Origin: Streptomyces coeruleorubidus | GTDB taxonomy: Bacteria; Actinomycetota; Actinomycetes; Streptomycetales; Streptomycetaceae | NCBI RefSeq assembly: GCF_008705135.1 | Contig: NZ_CP023694.1 | Span: 3,162,001 to 3,226,000, forward strand | Length of the DNA stretch: 64,000 bases | Direction of reading: 5' to 3' | Shown: one piece after another, positions 19,223 through 29,598 of the stretch | How the letters are laid out: every line of letters begins with the position of its first letter | Numbering within the stretch: the stretch's first letter is position 1 | Made by a program: the position numbers and the translations under genes | Notes under the pieces: model-generated | The model's database searches: none | Seen by the model: the letters and a program-made list of their open reading frames with translations, nothing else | Told to the model about the DNA's origin: nothing

Positions 19223-20151
19223 CGATCACCTCGCTGACCGGTGTCATCCCGCCCGTCTGCACGCCCCTGACACCGGACCGCGAGGTGGACGTCCCCTCGC
19301 TGCTCAGGCTGGTCGACCATCTGGTCGCCGGCGGGGTGCACGGCCTGTTCGTACTCGGCTCGACGTCGGAGGCGGCGTATCTGACGGACGAGCAGCGCAG
19401 GCTGGTCGTCGAGTCGGTCGCGGCCCACGTGGGCGGGCAGCTCCCGGTGCTCGCCGGGGCGATCGACATGACGACGGCCCGGGTCCTCGGCCATGTCGCG
19501 GCGGTGGCGGCGGCCGGCGCGGACGCGGTCGTCGTCACCGCGCCGTTCTACGCCCGGACCCACCCGGCGGAGATCGCCCGCCACTACCGCGCGGTCGCGG
19601 GGGCCAGTCCGGTGCCGGTGGTCGCCTACGACATTCCCGTCGCCGTCCACACGAAGCTGCCCGCGGACGTGGTCCTGGAGCTGGCCACCGACGGTGTCCT
19701 GGCCGCGCTCAAGGACTCCAGCGGCGACCTGGCCGCCTTCCGCCAGGTCGTGACCGGGGCCAGGGCCCACCAGGGCATCACCGGCTTCAGCGTGCTGACC
19801 GGCTCCGAGCTGATCGTCGACGCGGCGCTCGCGGTCGGCGCGGACGGCACGGTGCCCGGCCTCGGCAACGTCGACCCGCACGGCTATGCCCGCCTGGACC
19901 GCCTGTGCCGCGCCGGGGAGTGGGACGAGGCCCGTGCCGAACAGGAGCGGCTGTGCGCCCTGTTCGGCATGGTCACCGTCGGCGACCCGGCCCGCATGGG
20001 CCCCGGCTCCTCGGCGATCGGCGCCTTCAAGGCCGCGCTGCACCTGCGGGGCGTGATCGACTGCCCGGCCACGGCGCAGCCGCAGGTGCCGTTGTCGCAG
20101 GGCGAGGTGGAGCGGGTCGGGAAGTACCTGGCGGCGGCGGGGCTGCTGTAG
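19219..20151 (+). CDS. NanA/DapA-family lyase, likely N-acetylneuraminate or related aldolase
   Basis: A 310-residue class I aldolase of the DHDPS/N-acetylneuraminate lyase superfamily. The pyruvate-binding GSTSE (residues 47-51), the catalytic Tyr137 (YDIP) and Schiff-base Lys165 (ALKDSSGD) are present. From memory, Tyr137 and Lys165 are also the catalytic positions in E. coli NanA, although the KDSSGD context is not the classical NanA KFT. It is the last gene of the transporter operon and faces the sialidase. Cleavage of sialic acid to ManNAc and pyruvate fits the context; another 2-keto-3-deoxy acid aldolase or synthase remains possible. Biosynthetic dapA is less likely in this operon. Confidence 0.82.
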   Translation: MTITSLTGVIPPVCTPLTPDREVDVPSLLRLVDHLVAGGVHGLFVLGSTSEAAYLTDEQRRLVVESVAAHVGGQLPVLAGAIDMTTARVLGHVAAVAAAGADAVVVTAPFYARTHPAEIARHYRAVAGASPVPVVAYDIPVAVHTKLPADVVLELATDGVLAALKDSSGDLAAFRQVVTGARAHQGITGFSVLTGSELIVDAALAVGADGTVPGLGNVDPHGYARLDRLCRAGEWDEARAEQERLCALFGMVTVGDPARMGPGSSAIGAFKAALHLRGVIDCPATAQPQVPLSQGEVERVGKYLAAAGLL

Positions 20152-21347
20152 AGCTTCTGTTTCCAGAGGTCGCCGGCTGGGAGGCGGCGGAACTCGATCG
20201 TCTCGTAGGGCCCCTGGGCGCCCGTCTCGTAGAGGATCCCCACCGTCTTCCGGCCGAGCGGCACCAGGTCGGAGTAGGCCGCCGGCCGCTGGGAGAGCGT
20301 GAGCGTCTTGGTGAAGGTGGCGCCGCCGTCCGTGCTGCGCCAGACGGCCATCGCCCGGCGGGCGGCGGGGACGGACGGGCCGGAGAACAGCAGCGGCCCG
20401 CTGCGGCCGGGGAGTTGCAGGACGCTGCCCTGGACGACCGGGACCTCGTTCAGGGTGGGCTCCACGGTGTACGGGCGGTCGAGAGACCGGCCGCCGTCCG
20501 GCGAGTGGCTGTCGAGGCGGTTGCCCGGGCTCGTGCCGTGCTGGTCCCTGGCGTTGAAGTACACCCGGCCGTCCGGCAGTTGGGCGGCGGTGGACTCGTT
20601 GGCGTTGTGGGTCCCCTCGTACGAGTCGTCGACGAAGCCCGGCCGCCAGGTCCTGCCGCCGTCGTCGCTCAGCAGCGCGTGGGCGCCGTAGTAGCGGGGC
20701 TCCTGGCCGGTGTCCGGGGAGCCGGGCGGCGGGGACGCCGAGTGGTTGGCGGGGACGACCAGGCGGCCCGCGTACGGGCCCCGGGTGAGGGCGACCGCAT
20801 GGCCGGGGCCGGTCGCGTACCAGCGCCAGGACGGGTCCTTCACCTGCGCGGTGATCTCACGGGGCGGGGTGAAGTGCCGGCCGTCGTCGCGGCTGCGCTG
20901 CACGAACACCCGGCGGCTCTGCTCGGGCGTGACCTCGCCGCGCATGATCCGGGCCTCCGTCACCTCGCCGCTGTTGTAGGAGGTGAGCAGCACGACGGCG
21001 CCGGTGCGCGGGTCGACGACGGGAGCCGGGTTGCCCCGGGTGTCGCCGTCCCCGGCCGCGACGACGGTGAGCGGGCCCCAGGTGCAGCCGCCGTCCGCCG
21101 AGCGCCGCAGGACGACGTCGATGTCGCCGGTGTCGCCCGCGCCGCCGCGTCTGCCCTCGGCGAAGGCGAGAACGGTGCCTTTGCCCGTCGTGACGGTGGC
21201 CGGGATGCGGTACGTGTCGTAGCCGCCCTCGCCCGAGACGTACGGGACGGAGGAGGTGCAGCCGGGGGTGGCCGAGGCGTGGGTCGTGGCGGTGAGGGGC
21301 GTGCACAGGACGGCGGTGACGAGGAGTGTGCGTCTGAGGAGTGTCAT
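19884..21347 (-). CDS. Secreted exo-alpha-sialidase (GH33), abnormal 3' end
   Basis: A secreted six-bladed beta-propeller sialidase. The N-terminal signal peptide (LLRRTLLVTAVLCTPLTATTHASA) precedes the RIP arginine motif in YDTYRIPATV. About five Asp-box repeats follow (RSADGGCTW, RSRDDGRHF, LSDDGGRTW, HSPDGGRSL, RSTDGGATF). The catalytic-region NESTAAQLPDGRVY, AAYSDL and YETG are also seen. The family-like part ends near PYETIEFRRLPAGDL (about 20170). The frame then runs on for about 95 low-similarity residues antisense to the lyase gene, so the true stop seems lost. It would release sialic acid from glycans for the neighbouring importer. Confidence 0.87.
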   Translation of the reverse strand: MTLLRRTLLVTAVLCTPLTATTHASATPGCTSSVPYVSGEGGYDTYRIPATVTTGKGTVLAFAEGRRGGAGDTGDIDVVLRRSADGGCTWGPLTVVAAGDGDTRGNPAPVVDPRTGAVVLLTSYNSGEVTEARIMRGEVTPEQSRRVFVQRSRDDGRHFTPPREITAQVKDPSWRWYATGPGHAVALTRGPYAGRLVVPANHSASPPPGSPDTGQEPRYYGAHALLSDDGGRTWRPGFVDDSYEGTHNANESTAAQLPDGRVYFNARDQHGTSPGNRLDSHSPDGGRSLDRPYTVEPTLNEVPVVQGSVLQLPGRSGPLLFSGPSVPAARRAMAVWRSTDGGATFTKTLTLSQRPAAYSDLVPLGRKTVGILYETGAQGPYETIEFRRLPAGDLWKQKLYSSPAAARYFPTRSTSPCDNGTCGCAVAGQSITPRRCSAALKAPIAEEPGPMRAGSPTVTMPNRAHSRSCSARASSHSPARHRRSRRA

Positions 21348-21369
21348 CCCTCTCCTGACGGAGCGTGAC

Positions 21370-21404
21370 GGAGCATCGGACAGTACCTGTCCGTCAGATG
21401 CTCC
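21370..21404. terminator. Strong hairpin at the end of the response regulator gene
   Basis: GGAGCATC (21370-21377) pairs with GATGCTCC (21397-21404), and inside it GGACAG (21378-21383) pairs with CTGTCC (21387-21392) around a 3-nt loop. It covers the response regulator stop codon and lies ahead of the sialidase start on the same strand, so it likely separates the two transcripts. Confidence 0.65.
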
Positions 21405-22056
21405 CCGGCGTCACCAGCCCCGACTCGTACGCGACGATGACCAACTGCGCCCGGTCACGGGCCGCCAGCTTGCCCATGATGCGGCTGACGTGGGTCTTCG
21501 CGGTCAGCGGGCTCAGACCCAACGCATCGGCTATCTCGGTGTTGTTGAGGCCGCGCGCGACCAGCGACAGCACCTCACGCTCACGGCCGGACAGGCATTC
21601 CGGGCCGCCGGTCTCCGGTGCCGAGGGACTGCGCAGGAACCGCTCGATCAGCCGTGCCGTGGGCCCGGGCGACAGCAGGGACTCCCCGGCCGCGACCGTA
21701 CGGATGGCGTCGAGGAGTTCGGCCGGCCTGGTGTCCTTCACCAGGAACCCGGAGGCCCCGGCGCGCAGCGCGTCCACGATGTTCTCGTCGGTGTCGTAGG
21801 TGGTGAGCACCAGGACGCGGACGCCCGCGAGGTCCTCGTCGGCCGCGATGAGCCGGGTCGCCTCGATGCCGTCCAGGTCGGGCATGCGGATGTCCATCAC
21901 CACGAGGTCGGCGCGCTCGCTGCGGGCCAGCCGCACGGCCTGCCGGCCGGTGGCGGCCTGGCCGACGACCTTCATGTCCCGGGCCGACTCCACGAGCATC
22001 GCGAACGCCTCCCGCACCAGCGTCTGGTCGTCCGCGAGCAGCACTCGGATGGTCAT
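21394..22056 (-). CDS. Two-component response regulator, NarL/LuxR type
   Basis: A 220-residue DNA-binding response regulator. The receiver domain has acidic residues D9 and D10, phosphoacceptor D55 (VVMDIRMPDLDG), Thr in VLTTYD and Lys in FLVKD. The C-terminal LuxR helix-turn-helix reads LSGREREVLSLVARGLNNTEIADALGLSPLTAKTHVSRIMGKL. Its ATG overlaps the stop of the histidine kinase gene by 4 bp, so the pair is coupled. Adjacent upstream is an MMPL exporter, a likely but unproved target. Confidence 0.94.
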   Translation of the reverse strand: MTIRVLLADDQTLVREAFAMLVESARDMKVVGQAATGRQAVRLARSERADLVVMDIRMPDLDGIEATRLIAADEDLAGVRVLVLTTYDTDENIVDALRAGASGFLVKDTRPAELLDAIRTVAAGESLLSPGPTARLIERFLRSPSAPETGGPECLSGREREVLSLVARGLNNTEIADALGLSPLTAKTHVSRIMGKLAARDRAQLVIVAYESGLVTPGSI

Positions 22057-23228
22057 CCGGCTCTCTCCCCCGTCGTCAGCGGCAGGACCGCGGTCACCTC
22101 GAACCCGCCCCCGGTGCGCGGTCCGGCGTCGAGTGTGCCACCGACGCTGCGGGCCCGCTCCCGCATTCCGACGAGCCCGAACCCCGGGGTGCCGCCCGGT
22201 GCCGGTCCGGTGCCGTCGTCGCTGACCGTCAGGTGCAGAGCACCCTGCCGCTCGTCCAGGTCGACACGGACGGCCGGTTCGGGTCCCGCGTGCCGTACCG
22301 CGTTGGTCAGCGCCTCCTGCACGATGCGGTAGGCGGCGGCACCGACGGCGGGCGGTGCCTGCCGTATCCGTACGGTCTGCTCGACCCGGGCACCGGCGAG
22401 CCGCGCGGCCTCCGCCAGGTCGGTCAGACCGTCGAGGCCGGGCAGCGGACCTCGGGCATCCGGGGAATCGTGCTCGCGCAGCACCTCCAGCGTCGTACGG
22501 AGTTCGCCCCGGGCGCTGCGACAGGTCTCGGCGATGTCGTCCAGCGCCTTGGCCACCGTCTCCCGGTCGAGCCGCTCGGGGTCGGCGGACAGCACGTGGG
22601 CGGCGACGGAAGTCTGCACGCCGATGAGGGTGATGCTGTGCGCGAGCAGGTCGTGCAGGTCCCGGGCGATCCGCAACCGCTCCTCGGCGACCCGCCGCCG
22701 GGCCTCCTCCTCGCGGGTGCGCTCGGCACGTTCGGCGCGTTCCACGATGGAGGCGACGTACTGGCGGTAGAAGCGCACGTCCGCACCGCAGAACAGCACG
22801 GCGACGACCCACCCGGAGATCTGGAGCACCTTCAGCGCCTCGTGCATGCTCACGGTGAGCATCACGCTCGTCGAGAGGGTGATGACGCCGACGCCGACCA
22901 GGACGGTACGCAGCGGCCGTCCGGTGACGGCGACGGTGTAGAGGGCGATGTAGGTGGCCGGGGTCGGCGCCGTGTGGGTGTTGTCGAGGGCGTGGTAGGG
23001 CGCGACGCAGGCCACGATCGCGAGCAGCACGAGCAGCGGACGGCGGCGCCGCCACGCCAGCGGCACGTGGCAGGCGAGCAGCAGCGTCCAGCCGAGCGCG
23101 TCGGGCCGGCGGCCGTCGTCGACGAACAGCGCGAGTCCGACCGCCAGTACGGCGGCGACGACAGCGAGCAGCGCGTCGTTGCGCACGGCGTGCGGAGCGG
23201 TCAGCGGATCACGGTTGATCACCGCCAT
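22053..23228 (-). CDS. Sensor histidine kinase (HisKA_3/NarX type)
   Basis: A membrane-bound sensor kinase of 391 residues. Four to five N-terminal hydrophobic segments (to about 155) leave almost no extracellular loop, suggesting intramembrane or cytosolic sensing. A short coiled coil (VERAERAERTREEEARRR) leads into the HisKA_3 box with H192 (RIARDLHDLLAHS). The ATPase domain has EALTNAVRHAG (N box) and DDGTG with GFGLVGMRERA (G boxes). The start is ATG 23228; upstream ATGs up to 23378 would add non-family residues. Its partner regulator follows directly. Confidence 0.93.
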   Translation of the reverse strand: MAVINRDPLTAPHAVRNDALLAVVAAVLAVGLALFVDDGRRPDALGWTLLLACHVPLAWRRRRPLLVLLAIVACVAPYHALDNTHTAPTPATYIALYTVAVTGRPLRTVLVGVGVITLSTSVMLTVSMHEALKVLQISGWVVAVLFCGADVRFYRQYVASIVERAERAERTREEEARRRVAEERLRIARDLHDLLAHSITLIGVQTSVAAHVLSADPERLDRETVAKALDDIAETCRSARGELRTTLEVLREHDSPDARGPLPGLDGLTDLAEAARLAGARVEQTVRIRQAPPAVGAAAYRIVQEALTNAVRHAGPEPAVRVDLDERQGALHLTVSDDGTGPAPGGTPGFGLVGMRERARSVGGTLDAGPRTGGGFEVTAVLPLTTGERAG

Positions 23229-23316
23229 GATCCGATTACCTGTCGTGGGCACCTGCACGGACCTCATCCTCGTCCAGGAATGCGCCCCTCCGGGAGGGGA
23301 GGGGCGCTTGATCTGC

Positions 23317-25407
23317 TCAGCGCGACGCAGGGCTGCGCACCCGCCCCTGTTCGGCTCCGGCAGGCTGCTCCGGTGCACGCGAGAGCCGACCCGGCCACCA
23401 CATCCGCCGCTTCAGCAGCACACTCGCCGTGGTGACCAAGTACGTCCGCACAAGGAAGGTGTCCAGCAGCACCCCCACCGTGATGACGAACCCGAGCTCG
23501 ACGAGCCCGACCAACGGCAGCGTCGTCAGTACCGCGAACGTCGCCGCGAGCACCACCCCCGCCGAGGCGATGACCCCACCGGTCGTACGCAACGCGGTCA
23601 GCGCCGCGGCCTCCGGTTCGGCACCCTTCACCGACTCCTCCCGCATCCGGTGCATGAGGAAGATGCCGTAGTCGACCCCGAGGGCGACCAGGAACACGAA
23701 CGACAGCAGCCCCAGTCCGGGATCCGTACCGCCGAAGCCGAACACCGGCTCGAACACCAGCCCCCCGATGCCGAGGGCCGCACCCCACACCGCCACCACG
23801 GCCGCCAGCAGCAGCAACGGCGCGACGAGACTCCGCAACAGGCCGACCAGGATGACGAACACGGCGCCCAGCACCAGCGGCACGATCACCTTGCGGTCCC
23901 GCGACTCGCTGTCGGCCAGGTCGATCTGCTGCGCGCTGGGCCCGCCGACGTAGGCGCCCGCGGTGTCGAGCCCGGTACGCAGGGCTTCGATGGTCCGCGT
24001 CTCGGCCGGAGTCTCGGGCGAGGCAGCCGTGAAGACCGCGATCTCGGTCCACCCCGAGCCACTGCGCCCGGGAACCGCCTCGGCGACACCCTCGGTCTCA
24101 CGGGCCCGGTCCAACACCACGTCGGTCCGCTCGTCGGGGGCGATGACGGTCACCGGCCGGCTGCTGCGCTCCGGATACTCCCGCGCCAGCGTCTGCATGG
24201 CGGTGATGGACTCGGGCCGTTCGGTGAAGGAGTCCTCCTGCTTGATGCTGCCGGACAGGTTGAGCGTGCCCAGCGCGAGCGCACCGAGCAGGACGCCGCC
24301 ACCGACGAGCACGGTGACGGGCCGGCGCGTCGCCGAGGTCCCCATCGCGGCGAACAGCGACCGCCGGGCCTTGGGCTCACTGCCGAAGGCGGGGATCAGC
24401 GGCCAGAAGACCCGCCGCCCGAGCAGCACGAGCACGGCGGGCAGCAGGGTCGTCATGGCGACCAGCGCCGCGAGTACGCCGACCGTGCCGACCGGCCCCA
24501 TGCCGCTGCTGCTGTTGAGATCGGCGGCGAGCAGGCACAGCAGCCCGGCCGCGACGGTCCCGGAGGAGGCGAGGATGGCCGGTCCGCAGCCGCGCAGAGC
24601 GGTGCGCATGGCGTCGTACGGCCGCTCGTGGCGCCGTAGTTCCTCGCGGTAGCGGGCGATGAGCAGCAGCGCGTAGTCGGTGCCGGCGCCGAGGACGAGC
24701 ACGGTCATCACGCCGCCGCTCTGGCCGGTGACGGTGACGTCGAACAGTTCGTGGAGTCCATACCCGGCGGCCATGGCCGTGGTGGCGGCGACGCCCGCGA
24801 CGGCGAGCGGCACCAGCCACAGGAACGGGCTGCGGTAGATCAGGATCAGCAGGACGGTGACGACGGCGAGCGTGGCCAGCAGCAGGGTGCCGTCGATCGT
24901 CTCGAACACCTTGCCCATGTCGGTGTTCAGCGCCCCCGGCCCGCCGACCTCGACGCTCAGCCCGCCGCTCCCCTCGGCGACCTCGCGCACGCCGTCCACG
25001 AAGGCGTTCCGGGCCTCCTCGTCCTGGCCCGGCTGGGTGCTGGACACCGGGTACATCAGGGTGGAGCCGTCCTCGGACGGCACGCCCCGCGGCTCGCCGG
25101 TCACGTCGTAGGCGCCGCGCACCTCGGCGATCTGCTCGGCGGCCGTGCGCCGGTCGGCGTCGGTCAGGCCGCCGTCCCGGTGGTACACGAGCACCAGGTC
25201 GGTGGACTCGCCCCCCGGGAGCCGGTCCTGGATCCGCGCGACCTGCGTGGAGTCGGCGCTGTCGGGCAGGTAGTCGACCGCGCGGTTCTGCTGGATGCCG
25301 GCGAACTTCCCGGCGAGCGGCCCGACCAGTACGAGGGCGGCGAGCCACAGCCCGACCACCGCCCAGGGCACGGCTCGCCGCCGTGCGGTGTTCCTTGTGT
25401 CCCCCAC
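23317..25407 (-). CDS. MMPL/RND-family membrane transporter
   Basis: A 696-residue exporter with two repeats, each of an external domain and about five membrane segments, as in actinobacterial MMPL proteins that move lipids, drugs or antibiotics. The N-terminal helix (VVGLWLAALVLVGP) is followed by the DYLPDSADSTQVARIQDRLPGG extracellular start. GAGTDYALLLIARYREEL and VALGVDYGIFLMHRMREE are the paired Asp-containing proton-relay segments. A basic tail ends the protein. It precedes the kinase-regulator pair on the same strand by about 90 bp. Confidence 0.94.
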   Translation of the reverse strand: MGDTRNTARRRAVPWAVVGLWLAALVLVGPLAGKFAGIQQNRAVDYLPDSADSTQVARIQDRLPGGESTDLVLVYHRDGGLTDADRRTAAEQIAEVRGAYDVTGEPRGVPSEDGSTLMYPVSSTQPGQDEEARNAFVDGVREVAEGSGGLSVEVGGPGALNTDMGKVFETIDGTLLLATLAVVTVLLILIYRSPFLWLVPLAVAGVAATTAMAAGYGLHELFDVTVTGQSGGVMTVLVLGAGTDYALLLIARYREELRRHERPYDAMRTALRGCGPAILASSGTVAAGLLCLLAADLNSSSGMGPVGTVGVLAALVAMTTLLPAVLVLLGRRVFWPLIPAFGSEPKARRSLFAAMGTSATRRPVTVLVGGGVLLGALALGTLNLSGSIKQEDSFTERPESITAMQTLAREYPERSSRPVTVIAPDERTDVVLDRARETEGVAEAVPGRSGSGWTEIAVFTAASPETPAETRTIEALRTGLDTAGAYVGGPSAQQIDLADSESRDRKVIVPLVLGAVFVILVGLLRSLVAPLLLLAAVVAVWGAALGIGGLVFEPVFGFGGTDPGLGLLSFVFLVALGVDYGIFLMHRMREESVKGAEPEAAALTALRTTGGVIASAGVVLAATFAVLTTLPLVGLVELGFVITVGVLLDTFLVRTYLVTTASVLLKRRMWWPGRLSRAPEQPAGAEQGRVRSPASR

Positions 25408-25432
25408 TGTTCGGGCTCCCTCCGGTCCGGGT

Positions 25433-25452
25433 GTCTGGAACGGTCTCCAGAC
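25433..25452. promoter_or_regulatory. Inverted repeat in the MMPL promoter region
   Basis: GTCTGGA (25433-25439) and TCCAGAC (25446-25452) form a perfect 7-bp inverted repeat with a 6-bp spacer, 26 bp upstream of the MMPL start codon. The position is right for a repressor site over the promoter or leader. The neighbouring response regulator is one candidate ligand; a TetR-type protein encoded elsewhere is another. Confidence 0.4.
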
Positions 25453-25529
25453 TCCCGGCGCACGGGGGCGGATTCGTCGGGCTCGAGGCCGAGTCGGGGG
25501 TTACTGCACAGGGCGGCACGGGCTGCGGA

Positions 25530-25547
25530 TTACTCCCCGGGGAGTAA
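25530..25547. promoter_or_regulatory. 18-bp perfect palindrome between terB-like and MMPL genes
   Basis: TTACTCCCCGGGGAGTAA (25530-25547) is a perfect palindrome lying 33 bp after the TerB-like gene and 123 bp before the MMPL gene, both on the minus strand. It could fold into a terminator hairpin with a 4-nt loop or be a dimeric regulator site. Confidence 0.4.
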
Positions 25548-25579
25548 CGGCCCCGGGTCGGCCGGGAAGGGGCTGCGCC

Positions 25580-26278
25580 CTACGACGGCGTGCGCGCCGC
25601 CGCCGCCATCACCCGTGTCACGTCGTCCGAACAGATGGTGAGCGCCGCCCCCACCGTGGCGAGCACGTCCCGCTCGGCCGGGGTGTACGGCCCGTCCGCC
25701 AGGGCGATGCGCGCCCCCTGGAGCAGGATCGATTCGCGGCCGACCGTGGCGAGGTGCGGGGCGAGCGGGTCCAGCGCCTCGTGCAGCTCTATGGCCAGCC
25801 CCGCACCGCAGGGCTCCCCGGTGATCCGGCCGGTGTCCGCCTCCAGCGCCTCCACGAGGGCGGCCAGTTGCTCCTCCGTGCAGTCGTCGAAGCCGGCCGC
25901 GCGCACGGCGAGCACCGCGGACTCCAGCGCCGTACGGGAACCGGCGCCGCCCGCGGCCAGCACGGCGAGGGCGACGGTGTGCACGGCGTCGCGGAGCATC
26001 GCGGAGAAGCGGGTGGTGGTCGGATGGTCGAGGACGTCCATGCCGAAGTGGCGGCGGCAGGCGGCGCACTCCACGACCGGGCCGGTCTCGCCGCGCGGCA
26101 GCACGGGCAGGCCGAGCAGGGTGAAGCGGCGTTGTCCGGTCAGCCGCTGGTAGTTGCGGTCGCCGCCGCAGCCGGGGCAGAAGAACTCTCCGTCACCGGC
26201 GGGCGTCCACGCGGTACGGGTGCCCAGGATGCCCGACAACCTGGCGGCATGGCCGTTTCGTCCCCGTCCTGGCAGCAC
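25580..26278 (-). CDS. Zinc-ribbon plus TerB-like domain protein
   Basis: A 232-residue cytosolic protein. The N-terminal part holds a zinc-ribbon pair, FFCPGCGGDRNYQRL and VECAACRRHF (about residues 33-75). An all-helical TerB/DjlA-like domain follows (about 85-232; LALVEALEADTG-like acidic segment and ARIALADGPYTPAERDVLATVGAALTI, the TerB signature of an acidic residue in a helix-turn). It is annotated as a tellurite-resistance-type protein in related genomes by my recollection; the biochemical role is unknown. The start is GTG 26278 with GGAGG six bases upstream. Confidence 0.82.
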   Translation of the reverse strand: MLPGRGRNGHAARLSGILGTRTAWTPAGDGEFFCPGCGGDRNYQRLTGQRRFTLLGLPVLPRGETGPVVECAACRRHFGMDVLDHPTTTRFSAMLRDAVHTVALAVLAAGGAGSRTALESAVLAVRAAGFDDCTEEQLAALVEALEADTGRITGEPCGAGLAIELHEALDPLAPHLATVGRESILLQGARIALADGPYTPAERDVLATVGAALTICSDDVTRVMAAAARTPS

Positions 26279-26408
26279 GTCGCACCTCCGTCATGCCGCA
26301 CGGCAGCGTCGCCGCGCTTGCGTGATGTTAGCCACATCCATGAGGAGGAGTCAGCACCCCGGAGGAGACCTTTCCGTGACCCTCACAGGGATTGGCCGGT
26401 ATGCGACG

Positions 26409-26443
26409 GGGCTCCGACCGCCGGACATCAGCGGACGGAGCCC
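26409..26443 (-). terminator. Terminator downstream of leuA
   Basis: GGGCTCCG (26409-26416) pairs perfectly with CGGAGCCC (26436-26443), with further internal pairing. It lies about 20 bp beyond the leuA stop codon, in the 186-bp gap before the TerB-like gene. Confidence 0.7.
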
Positions 26444-26464
26444 TCAAACCGCCTACGGGGCTGG

Positions 26465-28456
<1,992 letters not shown>

Positions 28457-28507
28457 TCATGGTGGCTACTGGTGACAGTCTCGTCACGCAGTGCAAAGGT
28501 GCCGGGC

Positions 28508-29578
28508 ATGACGACTCACGGGGGCTTCGAGCCCGTCTTCTGCACCATCGTTCCGCCCCACGTCCTCGACAAGCTCTCCCAGGCCGAGGACCCCGCACTC
28601 GCCGGGCCCGCCCGCCGGACACTGGAGCGCGACGCCCTGGAGCGCACCCACCGCCGCCTGACCACGGTCGTCGGCGCCCCGTCCGTGGCCCCGCCCGCCG
28701 GGGCCGAGCCCGCCAGGCCGCACCGCACGGTCCACGACGCCCGGCACGGCACGGACCTGCCCGGACACAAGGTGCGGGGCGAGGGCGACAAGCCCGGCAA
28801 GGACGCCACCGTCAACCGCGCCTACGCCGGCCTCGGCGCCACCTTCGAGCTGCTCCTGAAGGCGTACCGGCGCGACTCGATCGACGGCAACGGTCTTCCC
28901 CTGGACGCGACCGTGCACTACGACCGCGAGTACAACAACGCCTTCTGGAACGGCGAGCAGATGGTCTTCGGCGACGGGGACGGCGAGATCTTCCTCGACT
29001 TCACCATCCCGATCGACGTCATCGGCCACGAACTCGTCCACGGCGTCACGCAGTACACGGCCAACCTCACCTACTTCGGCCAGCCCGGCGCGCTGAACGA
29101 GTCCGTGTCGGACGTCTTCGGCTCGCTCATCAAGCAGTACACGCTCGGCCAGACCGCCGCCGAGGCCGACTGGCTGATCGGCGCGGGCCTGCTCGCCCCG
29201 CGGGTGACGGGCAAGGCACTGCGCTCCATGAAGGAGCCGGGCACGGCGTACGACGACGACGTCCTGGGCAAGGACCCCCAGCCGGCGACGATGGACGACT
29301 TCGTCCGCACCGGCCGCGACAACGGCGGCGTCCACATCAACTCGGGCATCCCGAACCACGCCTTCTACCTGGCGGCCACGGCCCTCGGCGGCCACGCCTG
29401 GGAGCGCGCGGGACTGATCTGGTACGACGTGCTGACCGGCGGCGAGCTGAAGCAGCAGGCGATGTTCGCCGACTTCGCCACGCTCACCGTCAAGGCCGCG
29501 CGGGAGCGGTTCGGCGACGGGGAGGAGCTGGAGGCCGTGTCGAAGGCCTGGGAGCAGGTCGGGGTGCGGACCCTGTAG
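28508..29578 (+). CDS. M4-family metallopeptidase, protealysin-like
   Basis: A thermolysin-type zinc protease of 356 residues without a signal peptide. A short N-terminal propeptide of the protealysin kind (CTIVPPHVLDKL, about residues 12-23) replaces the long thermolysin prosequence. The zinc site is H174-E-L-V-H178 with third ligand Glu199 in ALNESVSDVFG. The catalytic-site His is in NGGVHINSGIPNHAFYL. The start is ATG 28508. An emfourin-like inhibitor gene follows 20 bp downstream, the same pairing known for protealysin in Serratia. It may act in the cytosol or leave by an unconventional route. Confidence 0.94.
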   Translation: MTTHGGFEPVFCTIVPPHVLDKLSQAEDPALAGPARRTLERDALERTHRRLTTVVGAPSVAPPAGAEPARPHRTVHDARHGTDLPGHKVRGEGDKPGKDATVNRAYAGLGATFELLLKAYRRDSIDGNGLPLDATVHYDREYNNAFWNGEQMVFGDGDGEIFLDFTIPIDVIGHELVHGVTQYTANLTYFGQPGALNESVSDVFGSLIKQYTLGQTAAEADWLIGAGLLAPRVTGKALRSMKEPGTAYDDDVLGKDPQPATMDDFVRTGRDNGGVHINSGIPNHAFYLAATALGGHAWERAGLIWYDVLTGGELKQQAMFADFATLTVKAARERFGDGEELEAVSKAWEQVGVRTL

Positions 29579-29598
29579 TTCCGTACTAGACAGGTGCC

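Noticed and set aside
19219..20151. Biosynthetic dihydrodipicolinate synthase (dapA)
   Set aside because: The gene ends a peptide-type importer operon facing a sialidase. Tyr137/Lys165 spacing and context fit a catabolic lyase better, although the superfamily is shared.
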